A stretch of 64,000 nt of DNA from Paenibacillus radicibacter (GTDB taxonomy: Bacteria > Bacillota > Bacilli > Paenibacillales > NBRC-103111). Location: NCBI RefSeq assembly GCF_024721995.1, contig NZ_JANQBC010000003.1:452961-516960 (forward strand), written 5' to 3'. Under the pieces are notes generated by a model. The model worked only from the letters and a program-made list of their open reading frames with translations. It did not search any database and was not told where the DNA came from. Position numbers and translations under genes: made by a program. Shown one piece after another: positions 54,161-64,000 of the stretch. How positions within the stretch are numbered: the first letter of the stretch is position 1; every line of letters begins with the position of its first letter.

Positions 54161-54190
54161 ATTAAACCACAAATTGAAGCAAAAAGTCAA
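54161..54190 (-). promoter_or_regulatory. rpmH promoter
   Basis: On the minus strand TTGACT (54185-54190) and TTTAAT (54161-54166) are 18 bases apart, about 50 bases before the rpmH start. Confidence 0.6.
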
Positions 54191-54545
54191 CCTGTGGGCA
54201 TAATGTGGATTGTCGTCAAAACGCGAAAAAAACTATGCACAGGAAAAAGATGTCGAATCAACATTTTATCAACAATATCTTGTGGTCTGAATAACTTTTA
54301 CACACAAGGTGTAGAAGTTGTGGATAAAATCAAACAATCCGTTGATTTCAAGGGTTCCATCTGCTAATATAAGAGTGTTTCTGTTGTGGATATTCTCCGT
54401 ATTTCCTCCGTTTATCAACAACCTGTGGATAACATTGTGAACAAGTCACTGCTCATCTTAATATCTCATTTTTGTTTATCCCAGTTAATGTGGATAAAAT
54501 ATGACAATATGCTTTGTTTTCTGACATAAGGGGTGAATAAAATCT
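54191..54545. other. oriC: oriC, upstream DnaA-box region (rpmH-dnaA)
   Basis: Consensus DnaA boxes (TGTGGATAA) lie at 54319-54327, 54424-54432 and 54489-54497. Variants are TTATCAACA at 54266-54274 and 54412-54420 and TGTGGATAT at 54385-54393. No coding frame is present. This corresponds to incA/incB of B. subtilis and acts with the box set and unwinding element after dnaA. Confidence 0.92.
54472..54500 (+). promoter_or_regulatory. dnaA promoter overlapped by a DnaA box
   Basis: TTGTTT (54472-54477) and TAAAAT (54495-54500) are 17 bases apart. The consensus DnaA box at 54489-54497 covers the spacer end and -10, a layout expected for autorepression. Confidence 0.65.
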
Positions 54546-55904
54546 GTGGAATTCCACAATCAAGAGGATTGGCATCATATCTTAACCATCATTCAAACCA
54601 AGGTCAGTAAACCTAGTTTCGATACCTGGTTAAAATCGACAAAGTCGAGTTTTGCCGATCATACGGTCACGGTGTACGCACCGAATAATTTTGCACGCGA
54701 ATGGCTGGAGAGCCGTTACCATAAATTAATCTCATCTGCGATTACGGAATATACGGGAAAAGAATATGCACTGAAGTTTGCGATTGAAAGTGACGAACCG
54801 AAGGAAGTATTGCCACAAGCAGGACAACCTATTCAAGAAACTAAAGTAGCGCGGACTCCAGAAGAAACTTTTCCACATATGATGAATTCACGGTACCAAT
54901 TCGATACATTCGTCATTGGATCCGGCAACCGTTTTGCTCATGCTGCATCTCTTGCAGTCGCAGAAGCACCTGCCAAGGCTTACAATCCGCTGTTTTTGTA
55001 CGGGGGCGTAGGGCTTGGTAAAACGCATCTTATGCACGCTATTGGACACTATGTACTGGAGCATAATGAAGCTTCTCGCGTCTTGTACATCTCGTCCGAA
55101 AAGTTTACAAACGAGTTCATTAATGCCATTCGGGATAATCGCGGGGAAGGTTTCCGGAACAAATATCGCAATATTGATGTACTTCTAATTGACGATATTC
55201 AGTTTTTGGCGGGAAAAGAACGAATTCAAGAGGAGTTTTTCCACACCTTTAATGCGCTGCATGAAGAAGGCAAGCAGATCATCATTTCCAGTGACCGACC
55301 TCCTAAAGAGATTCCAACGCTTGAAGACCGCCTACGTTCGCGGTTTGAGTGGGGATTAATTACGGATATTCAACCACCGGATTTAGAGACGCGAATCGCG
55401 ATTTTACGTAAAAAAGCGAAGGCGGAGAACTTAGAAATTCCGAATGAAGCGATGGCTTATATCGCCAACCAGATCGATACGAACATTCGTGAGCTTGAAG
55501 GTGCACTTATTCGTGTTGTTGCTTACTCATCCCTAACGAATCAAGATATTACGGTACATCTGGCAGCAGAAGCGCTCAAGGATATTATCCCTTCCGCTCG
55601 TCCGAAAGTGATTACAATTCAGGATATTCAGCAGCGTGTTGGTGAATTTTATGGGCTAAAGCTAGAGGATTTCAAAGCACGAAAGCGCACGAAAGCTGTC
55701 GCATTCCCACGTCAAGTGGCCATGTACCTCTCAAGAGAGCTGACAGATTTCTCTTTACCTAAAATTGGGGAAGCTTTCGGGGGACGCGACCACACAACGG
55801 TCATCCATGCGCATGAGAAAGTTTCGGAGCTGCTCAAAACCGATCAAGAACTGTACAAAATCACCAATTCGCTTATCGAAAAAGTGAAAAATATGTCATC
55901 CTAA
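54546..55904 (+). CDS. dnaA: Chromosomal replication initiator DnaA
   Basis: 452 residues. Domain I (1-80), linker II (about 82-112), AAA+ domain III with GGVGLGKTH (153-161), [13 protein letters not shown] and [10 protein letters not shown] arginine-finger region, and domain IV ending with [14 protein letters not shown] (DnaA-box binding). It starts at GTG 54546 with AAGGGGTGA upstream. Confidence 0.98.
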   Translation: MEFHNQEDWHHILTIIQTKVSKPSFDTWLKSTKSSFADHTVTVYAPNNFAREWLESRYHKLISSAITEYTGKEYALKFAIESDEPKEVLPQAGQPIQETKVARTPEETFPHMMNSRYQFDTFVIGSGNRFAHAASLAVAEAPAKAYNPLFLYGGVGLGKTHLMHAIGHYVLEHNEASRVLYISSEKFTNEFINAIRDNRGEGFRNKYRNIDVLLIDDIQFLAGKERIQEEFFHTFNALHEEGKQIIISSDRPPKEIPTLEDRLRSRFEWGLITDIQPPDLETRIAILRKKAKAENLEIPNEAMAYIANQIDTNIRELEGALIRVVAYSSLTNQDITVHLAAEALKDIIPSARPKVITIQDIQQRVGEFYGLKLEDFKARKRTKAVAFPRQVAMYLSRELTDFSLPKIGEAFGGRDHTTVIHAHEKVSELLKTDQELYKITNSLIEKVKNMSS

Positions 55905-56040
55905 ATACACAAGCCTATACACAATCTATGCACATGTGGATAGGCTTGTTTTATCTCGGTTTTATGCACATATCCACATATCCACTGCCCCTACTACTAC
56001 TAAGTATATAAAAATCTATATATTATAAGAGTATATGACG
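55905..56040. other. oriC: oriC, unwinding region (dnaA-dnaN) with DnaA-trio
   Basis: DnaA boxes (TGTGGATAG near 55935; overlapping ATATCCACA and TATCCACTG near 55970-55987) are followed by GCCCC, then CTACTACTACTAAG (55991-56004) and an AT-rich tract to about 56030. The three-base TAC/CTA repeat and its place between a box and the AT-rich tract match the DnaA-trio element that loads DnaA on a single strand. Confidence 0.88.
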
Positions 56041-56074
56041 GGATTTGAGAATCCAGAACTACAGGAGTGAAAAG

Positions 56075-57217
56075 ATGAAATTAACCATTTTAAAAGACCA
56101 CTTAACCGAAGCTATTTCACATGTTGCCAAAGCGATATCAAGTCGAACAACTATTCCCATTCTTACGGGTATTAAAATTGATGCGACTTCTGGCGGCGTA
56201 ACGCTAACAGCAAGTGACACTGACATTTCCATTCAAAGCCATATTCCAATTGAAAAAGAAGGTACTTCGATTATCGATCTTCGTCAGAACGGCAGCGTCG
56301 TACTGCCCGCCAAATTCTTTATGGAGATGATTCGTAAGTTACCTTCCCAACAAATTGAAATTGAAGTGAAGGATCATTTTCAGACAACCATTCGTTCGGG
56401 TTCTTCTGAAATTCAATTAATGGGACTCGATCCTGAAGAGTTCCCGTTGTTACCGATGCTTGAGGAGAGCCGTACGATTCGAATCCCAAGCGATATTTTG
56501 CGTACCATGATTAAACAAACTTCATTCGCTGTTTCAACAAATGAAACTACGGCGATACTAACAGGTGTACTTTGGACAATTGAGAACGGCAAACTAAAAT
56601 TTGTTGCTTGTGATCGTCACCGTTTAGCTTCTCGTGAAGTAAACATCGATCTTGATCCATCACAAAAATTCTCGAACATTGTCATTTCGGGTCGTACCCT
56701 GAATGAATTAAATAAAGTACTTCCGGATCACAACACCTTAATCGACATTGTTATTGCAGATAACCAAGTGCTGTTTAAGATTCACTCCATTTTGTTCTAC
56801 ACACGGATCCTAGATGGAACTTATCCAGATACAAGCAAGCTTATTCAAGAAACGTTTCAGACGGAGCTGAATGTAAACACGAAGCAGCTCACAGAGGCAA
56901 TTGATCGTGCATACTTGCTATCCCGTGAAGATAAGACGAATATTGTGAAGCTCATTATGCGTGAAGATCAATCCATTGAGATTTCATCCACTTCTACAGA
57001 ACTCGGTAAAGTGACGGAAGAAATCAACTTGAATTCGATTCGCGGCGATCTTCTTCGTATTTCGTTTAACTCCAAATATATGCTTGAAGCACTTAAAGTC
57101 ATGGACAGCGAGAATATCCATATCGGTTTTACAGGTGCAATGCAGCCGATCATCATTAAGCCTGAAGACGGCGCAGAAATTTTGCAGTTGATTCTGCCAT
57201 ACCGGACAACAAACTAA
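56075..57217 (+). CDS. dnaN: DNA polymerase III beta clamp DnaN
   Basis: 380 residues. Three clamp domains in order, with MKLTILKDHLTEAISHVAKA, GVLWTIENGKLKFVACDRHRLA and the C-terminal cleft ending IQPIIIKPE-like QLILPYR. The ring tethers polymerase to DNA. ATG 56075 follows AGGAGTG; an earlier ATG at 56045 has no site. Confidence 0.98.
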   Translation: MKLTILKDHLTEAISHVAKAISSRTTIPILTGIKIDATSGGVTLTASDTDISIQSHIPIEKEGTSIIDLRQNGSVVLPAKFFMEMIRKLPSQQIEIEVKDHFQTTIRSGSSEIQLMGLDPEEFPLLPMLEESRTIRIPSDILRTMIKQTSFAVSTNETTAILTGVLWTIENGKLKFVACDRHRLASREVNIDLDPSQKFSNIVISGRTLNELNKVLPDHNTLIDIVIADNQVLFKIHSILFYTRILDGTYPDTSKLIQETFQTELNVNTKQLTEAIDRAYLLSREDKTNIVKLIMREDQSIEISSTSTELGKVTEEINLNSIRGDLLRISFNSKYMLEALKVMDSENIHIGFTGAMQPIIIKPEDGAEILQLILPYRTTN

Positions 57218-57230
57218 GGAGACGAATGTT

Positions 57231-57446
57231 ATGAAATCTATTTCCATCTCAACGGAATACATTACGCTTGGACAATTTTTGAAATTAGCGCAGTGCATCG
57301 CAACTGGCGGTCATGCGAAATCTTTTTTACAAGAAACAGAAGTGTTGATTAATGGGGAGCCGGACAATCGCCGCGGACGCAAGCTGCGTGCTGGTGATAC
57401 AGTTGTTGTGGCTGGCTGTGGTCAATTTACAGTTGTAGGACAGTAA
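57231..57446 (+). CDS. yaaA: S4-domain RNA-binding protein YaaA (RlbA)
   Basis: 71 residues. S4-like fold with ITLGQFLKLAQCIATGGHAK, LQETEVLINGEPDNRRGRKL and GDTVVVAG. A standard member between dnaN and recF; it may affect ribosome assembly. Confidence 0.95.
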   Translation: MKSISISTEYITLGQFLKLAQCIATGGHAKSFLQETEVLINGEPDNRRGRKLRAGDTVVVAGCGQFTVVGQ

Positions 57447-57474
57447 GCTTAGGAGAAGTGGGGAGGAACCCTTA

Positions 57475-58590
57475 TTGTTTCTAAAAACATTGTCCGTGAG
57501 AAATTATCGAAATTATGAGGAGCTTACGCTCACCTTGGATCGGAATGTGAATATCTTCTTAGGGCCTAATGCACAAGGGAAAACAAACTTGCTTGAAGCG
57601 ATTTATGTGCTGGCCCTAACGAAATCACATCGTACATTCCAAGATAAAGAACTCATCGGTTGGCACAAGGACACTGCACAAATCACCGGTGAAATTGATA
57701 AAAAATACGGCACCTGCACCCTGGATCTGACCTTTACTGCTAAAGGGAAGAAAGCAAAAATTAACGGCCTGGAGCAAAAAAAACTAAGTCTGTTTGTTGG
57801 TGGTTTGAACGTTGTTATGTTTGCACCGGAAGACTTGGAAATTGTGAAGGGCAGTCCAGGGGTAAGGCGCCGTTTTCTCGATATGGAAATTGGACAAGTT
57901 TATCCAAGCTATCTCTATGACTTGTCGCAGTATCAGAAGACGCTCCAACAACGTAATAATTTTCTAAAAAGTTCATCCCCAAATGTCGTTAATATATCGA
58001 TGCTTGAAGTGTGGGATGAACAACTTGCGCTGTATGGTGTTAAAATTATGAAAAAACGTCAAAACTTCATAAATAAGCTCCAAACGTGGGCAGAGCAGAT
58101 TCATGCTGGCATTACGAAAGGCTCTGAAGTGCTTCGAGTGGAATACACCCCTTCTTTTTCCTTTTCCGAAGATGCACAAGAAACTGTTTTATTGGAGCAA
58201 TTTATGGTAAAGTTAACTAAGATAAGGGATCAAGAATTACGTAGAGGGGCAACGCTTCTTGGACCACATCGTGATGATATGCGGTTTTATATTAACGATA
58301 AAGAAGTGCATACGTACGGCTCACAAGGTCAACAGCGGACGACGGCACTTTCTCTCAAATTAGCGGAGATCGAGCTAATCCATGAGGAAGTGGGCGAATA
58401 TCCGCTTTTGTTATTGGATGATGTATTATCGGAACTTGATGAGTTTAGACAGACTGAGCTTATCCGTACGTTCCAAAGCAAAGTGCAGACATTCATTACA
58501 ACAACCAGTCTTGAGAGCGTGCATTTAGACCGCTTGAATGACTCCTCCGTCTTTCATGTGAGAAGCGGAAATGTAACTAGCGGGAGTTGA
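57475..58590 (+). CDS. recF: DNA repair protein RecF
   Basis: 371 residues. SMC-like ATPase with GPNAQGKTN (30-38), signature SQGQQRTTALSLKLAE and Walker B LLLDDVLSELDE. RecF acts with RecOR to load RecA at gaps. TTG 57475 has GGGAGG upstream. Confidence 0.97.
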   Translation: MFLKTLSVRNYRNYEELTLTLDRNVNIFLGPNAQGKTNLLEAIYVLALTKSHRTFQDKELIGWHKDTAQITGEIDKKYGTCTLDLTFTAKGKKAKINGLEQKKLSLFVGGLNVVMFAPEDLEIVKGSPGVRRRFLDMEIGQVYPSYLYDLSQYQKTLQQRNNFLKSSSPNVVNISMLEVWDEQLALYGVKIMKKRQNFINKLQTWAEQIHAGITKGSEVLRVEYTPSFSFSEDAQETVLLEQFMVKLTKIRDQELRRGATLLGPHRDDMRFYINDKEVHTYGSQGQQRTTALSLKLAEIELIHEEVGEYPLLLLDDVLSELDEFRQTELIRTFQSKVQTFITTTSLESVHLDRLNDSSVFHVRSGNVTSGS

Positions 58591-58594
58591 TATC

Positions 58595-58843
58595 ATGTTT
58601 ATTCATTTAGGGGGCGAGAAAATTATCCGCTGTGCGGAGCTCGTCGCTATATTTGACCTATCGATCGAGAAATCTTCTAAGATATCAAGAACGTTCATTG
58701 TCGAAGCGAATAAATCCAAGCAAATCGAAGTGATTAGTGAGGAAGACAGCAAATCGCTCGTCGTGACGACTAATAAAGTGTATTACTCTCCAATCTCTTC
58801 TACGACTTTGAAGAAGAGAGCCCATCAACTTTTGACCCATTGA
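58595..58843 (+). CDS. remB: Extracellular matrix regulator RemB (YaaB)
   Basis: 82 residues. DUF370/RemB pattern MFIHLGGEKIIRCAELVAIFD and TTNKVYYSPISSTTLKKRA. In B. subtilis RemB and RemA help activate biofilm matrix genes. It lies between recF and gyrB as usual. Confidence 0.94.
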   Translation: MFIHLGGEKIIRCAELVAIFDLSIEKSSKISRTFIVEANKSKQIEVISEEDSKSLVVTTNKVYYSPISSTTLKKRAHQLLTH

Positions 58844-58871
58844 CCCGATTTGACTATAGAGAAGCAGGTGA

Positions 58872-60788
<1,917 letters not shown>

Positions 60789-60850
60789 GCTTGAGGTTCG
60801 TCAGAAGATCGCTTAGCTATTGCTGAAAAAGCAGGTTTTAGGAGGATACA

Positions 60851-63316
60851 ATGACCGAAGAAAATCGTTCGCAAATTAAAGACATCGATATCGGATCAGA
60901 AGTGCGCACTTCGTTTATGGATTATGCGATGAGTATTATCGTATCTCGTGCTCTTCCAGATGTTAGAGATGGACTTAAACCGGTTCATCGTCGGATTCTT
61001 TATGCAATGTCTGAGCTAGGAATGTCCTCAGATAAGCCGCATAAGAAATCAGCGAGAATTGTCGGTGAAGTAATTGGTAAGTATCATCCACACGGGGATT
61101 CAGCCGTTTATGAAACAATGGTACGGATGGCGCAAGACTTCTCCCTTCGTTATATGCTTATTGACGGGCATGGTAACTTTGGTTCCATTGATGGTGACTT
61201 TGCAGCTGCCATGCGTTACACAGAAGCAAGATTGTCTAAGATTGCTATGGAGATGCTCCGTGATCTGAATAAAGATACAGTTAATTTTGTAGGTAACTAC
61301 GATGGTGAAGAGAAAGAGCCTGTTGTATTACCTTCCCGTTTCCCTAACTTACTCGTTAATGGTGTATCCGGAATTGCAGTTGGTATGGCAACGAATATTC
61401 CCCCGCACAATTTAGGGGAAGTAATCGATGGAATCCAGCTGTTGATCGAGAATCCAGATATTCAGCCTTTGGAATTAATGAGTGCCATTAAAGGTCCTGA
61501 CTTCCCAACAGGCGGGTATATTTTGGGACGAGAAGGAATTAAACAAGCCTACTCAACCGGACGCGGGTCCGTAACGATGCGTGCAAAAGCTGAGATTGAG
61601 GAAGTATCAGGTAAAGCTAGAATTATCGTGAGTGAACTTCCTTATCAAGTGAATAAAGCGCGTTTAGTTGAGAAAATCGCAGAACTTGTTCGTGACAAAA
61701 AGATCGAGGGTATTAGCGATCTTCGCGACGAGTCCGATCGTAATGGTATGCGTATCGTCATTGAAATGCGCCGTGATGTAAACCCAAGCGTCGTATTAAA
61801 CAATTTATATAAACAAACCGCAATGCAAAGCAACTTTGGTATTATCATGCTTGCACTTGCGAATGGCCAGCCTAAAGTACTGAATCTTAAAGAGATTTTG
61901 AGTCATTATTTACTGCACCAGCGTGAAATTATTCGTCGCCGTACGGAGTTTGATTTACGCAAAGCAGAAGCTCGTGCTCATATCTTAGAAGGTTTACGTA
62001 TTGCGCTTGATCACTTGGATGAGGTTATTGCACTTATTCGTCGTTCACAGACAGCGGAACAAGCGCGTGAGGGACTCATTCAAACATTTAGCCTAAGCCA
62101 TGAGCAAGCTCAAGCCATTCTTGATATGCGCTTGCAGCGTTTAACAGGTTTAGAGCGTGAGAAAATTGAGAATGAATACGCAGAGTTAATGAAAATCATT
62201 GCCGATCTCAAAGATATTCTTGCTGATGAACAAAGAATTTTGTCTATCATTAGTGAAGAGCTTCATGAAATCAAAGATAAATTTGGCGATGAAAGACGCA
62301 GTGAAATAACAATCGGTGAGGAAAGCATTGAAGATGAAGATCTGATTCCTCGAGAAGATGTTGTCATCACGATTTCCCATACGGGTTATATCAAGCGTCT
62401 GCCTGTTACAACGTACCGCTCACAAAAACGTGGTGGTCGTGGGGTAGTAGGTATGGATACCAAAGAGCATGACTTCGTCGAACACTTATTCGTTACGAAT
62501 TCACATCATTATTTGATGTTCTTCACGGATAAAGGTAAAGTGTATCGTCTTAAAGCTTATGAGATTCCTGCACTAGGACGTACAGCTCGTGGTACACCGA
62601 TCATCAACCTCATTCAAATCGAACAAGGTGAGAAGATCAGTGCTGTGATTCCAGTCGAGGAATTCACGGAAGATCAATACGTATTCTTCGGTACGAAGCA
62701 AGGGGTCGTTAAGAAGACGCCACTCATTGACTTCGTGAATATCCGTAAAGTAGGTCTAATCGCTCTTAATCTTCGTGAAGATGATCAATTAATTGGGGTT
62801 AAGCTAACCGATGGTAATCAAGAATTGATTATGGCAACGAAGCAAGGGATTTCTATTCGCTTCTCTGAAAATGATGTGCGTCCGATGGGTCGTACAGCAA
62901 CAGGGGTTAAAGGTATCCAGTTAGGCGAAGACGATTATGTAATTGATACGGATATCGTTAATGTAGACGACACGGTACTCATTGTGACATCGAAGGGCTT
63001 TGGTAAACGGACACCGGTGGAGGACTATCGTATCCAATCACGTGGTGGTAAGGGTATCAAGACACTTAATGTGACACCGAAGAACGGTCATGTCGTTGGA
63101 CTTAAAGTCGTTCGTGATGATGAGGATCTTATGATCATCACTGCACTAGGTACAGTTATCCGTACGGGTATGTCTGAGATCTCGATTATGGGACGTAACA
63201 CGCAAGGTGTTAAAGTCATCAATATTAGAGAAGATGATGAAGTATCAACTGTAGCTCGTGTGAAGAAGAATGAAGAGACAGATACAGATGGTGAAGAAGA
63301 AGACTTTATTGATTAA
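60851..63316 (+). CDS. gyrA: DNA gyrase subunit A
   Basis: 821 residues. Breakage-reunion domain with the catalytic Tyr123 in [10 protein letters not shown]; the quinolone region [11 protein letters not shown] has Ser84 and Glu88, the susceptible-type residues. The C-terminal beta-pinwheel has the GyrA box (QKRGGRGV, about 530). An acidic tail ([14 protein letters not shown]) follows. Confidence 0.98.
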   Translation: MTEENRSQIKDIDIGSEVRTSFMDYAMSIIVSRALPDVRDGLKPVHRRILYAMSELGMSSDKPHKKSARIVGEVIGKYHPHGDSAVYETMVRMAQDFSLRYMLIDGHGNFGSIDGDFAAAMRYTEARLSKIAMEMLRDLNKDTVNFVGNYDGEEKEPVVLPSRFPNLLVNGVSGIAVGMATNIPPHNLGEVIDGIQLLIENPDIQPLELMSAIKGPDFPTGGYILGREGIKQAYSTGRGSVTMRAKAEIEEVSGKARIIVSELPYQVNKARLVEKIAELVRDKKIEGISDLRDESDRNGMRIVIEMRRDVNPSVVLNNLYKQTAMQSNFGIIMLALANGQPKVLNLKEILSHYLLHQREIIRRRTEFDLRKAEARAHILEGLRIALDHLDEVIALIRRSQTAEQAREGLIQTFSLSHEQAQAILDMRLQRLTGLEREKIENEYAELMKIIADLKDILADEQRILSIISEELHEIKDKFGDERRSEITIGEESIEDEDLIPREDVVITISHTGYIKRLPVTTYRSQKRGGRGVVGMDTKEHDFVEHLFVTNSHHYLMFFTDKGKVYRLKAYEIPALGRTARGTPIINLIQIEQGEKISAVIPVEEFTEDQYVFFGTKQGVVKKTPLIDFVNIRKVGLIALNLREDDQLIGVKLTDGNQELIMATKQGISIRFSENDVRPMGRTATGVKGIQLGEDDYVIDTDIVNVDDTVLIVTSKGFGKRTPVEDYRIQSRGGKGIKTLNVTPKNGHVVGLKVVRDDEDLMIITALGTVIRTGMSEISIMGRNTQGVKVINIREDDEVSTVARVKKNEETDTDGEEEDFID

Positions 63317-63344
63317 GAGACTATCTTCTTAATATATAATAGAG

Positions 63345-63376
63345 AGAGCAGGTACCCTGAGGTATCTGCTCTTTTT
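63345..63376 (+). terminator. Terminator of gyrA
   Basis: AGAGCAGGTACC pairs with GGTATCTGCTCT (one mismatch) and is followed by TTTTTAT. Confidence 0.8.
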
Positions 63377-63417
63377 ATAAGATAGATGTAGAATATACAA
63401 TTACCATTTTTTATGAT

Positions 63418-63726
63418 TTGACGTGAGTATTACGCCGTGGTATATTAGTTATCCGCCAGTAAGACAGCGGCTTCTGAACGAAACGAAGCGAGTGTTGATC
63501 GAAAAAAAGATCAAAAAAACACTTGCAAAGAGTAGTGAAGATGTGGTATATTAATCAAGTCGCCGCTGAAAAGCTGTGACGCAGAAAAGTAAAGAATTGT
63601 CCTTTGAAAACTGAACAACGAGTGAATGAATAGATGAGATTCTAACGAATCTCAAACAGTCGAGATCGTCGCTTTCGAGCGATTGATTGAGACAAGCTAG
63701 TAAGTAAATTTTGAGCAATCAGCTCT
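63418..63726 (+). promoter_or_regulatory. rRNA operon tandem promoters and leader
   Basis: P1: TTGACG (63418-63423), 17 bases, TATATT (63441-63446). P2: TTGCAA (63523-63528), 18 bases, TATATT (63547-63552). The leader has TCCTTTGAAAACTGAAC and AGCTCTTTAA (boxA-like, 63721-63730), elements of rRNA antitermination and processing. Confidence 0.8.
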
Positions 63727-64000
63727 TTAATGGAGAGTTTGATCCTGGCTCAGGACGAACGCTGGCGGCGTGCCTAATACATGCAAGTCGAGCGGAGATA
63801 TTCCTTCGGGGATAGCTTAGCGGCGGACGGGTGAGTAACACGTAGGCAACCTGCCTGTAAGACTGGGATAACTCACGGAAACGTGTGCTAATACCGGATA
63901 AATAACATTCTCGCATGAGAGAGTTAGGAAAGATGGAGCAATCTATCACTTACAGATGGGCCTGCGGCGCATTAGCTAGTTGGTGAGGTAATGGCTCACC
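63727..64000 (+). rRNA. 16S rRNA (5' part)
   Basis: GAGAGTTTGATCCTGGCTCA, then the conserved GACGAACGCTGGCGGCGTGC, GCAAGTCGAGCGG and GGACGGGTGAGTAACACGTA. Only about 274 bases are in the window. The first base is estimated by aligning to the known 5' end. The variable V1-V2 sequence fits a Paenibacillaceae-type 16S. Confidence 0.97.

Overview
The window is the chromosomal origin region of a low-to-moderate GC, endospore-forming Firmicute. Gene content and order point to Paenibacillaceae, most likely Paenibacillus or a close relative. The grounds are rpmH-dnaA-dnaN-yaaA-recF-remB-gyrB-gyrA-16S rRNA on one side of oriC, rnpA-yidC-jag-mnmE-mnmG-rsmG-noc-parA-parB on the other, sporulation genes (tgl, cwlJ, yyaC, spoIIIJ-type yidC) and a complete walRKHIJ operon. 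The genus is an inference from order and protein style; no database search was possible.

Layout. Positions 1-23 kb are accessory: a partial YtrB-like ABC ATPase, a DUF421 protein, a MerR regulator, a secreted agmatine-deiminase-like lipoprotein, a GC-rich membrane protein, an HxlR regulator divergent from an MDR dehydrogenase with a nonsense codon, transglutaminase Tgl, a GAF-GGDEF cyclase, a truncated hydrolase, CwlJ, a repeat-rich SLH surface protein, an ABC-F ATPase, a P1 peptidase with an odd N-terminal extension, and an AT-rich 1038-aa UPF1-like helicase. Positions 21-29 kb hold rlmH, a 56-aa CxxH/CxxC protein, an HtrA protease and the walRKHIJ cell-wall stress operon. Positions 29-44 kb hold an M23 peptidase, purA with a PurBox pair, a PilZ protein, dnaB, rplI, gdpP, yybS, a MazG-like gene, rpsR-ssb-rpsF with an S6:S18-type leader, tRNA-Ser(CGA), yyzM, an MscS channel, DUF3343, yyaC, DUF4446 and a cysteine-desulfurase-like gene. 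Positions 44-54 kb are the partition, nucleoid-occlusion and tRNA-modification block with two parS sites. Positions 54-64 kb are oriC, the replication-initiation genes, gyrase and the start of an rRNA operon.

How it works together. DnaA binds boxes on both sides of dnaA, and a DnaA-trio plus AT-rich tract between dnaA and dnaN is the likely unwinding site. ParB loads at parS inside parB and beside noc and acts with ParA. GyrA/GyrB, SSB, DnaB and DnaN supply the replisome. WalRK, HtrA and the M23 peptidase link envelope state to growth. GdpP degrades c-di-AMP.

I found no CRISPR array, intact insertion sequence or obvious prophage. The most plausible under-described items are the stand-alone coiled-coil UPF1-like helicase with its 44-codon upstream ORF, the P1 peptidase with an 85-90 residue basic leader, a dispersed terminator repeat, and a DnaA-box cluster upstream of rpsF.
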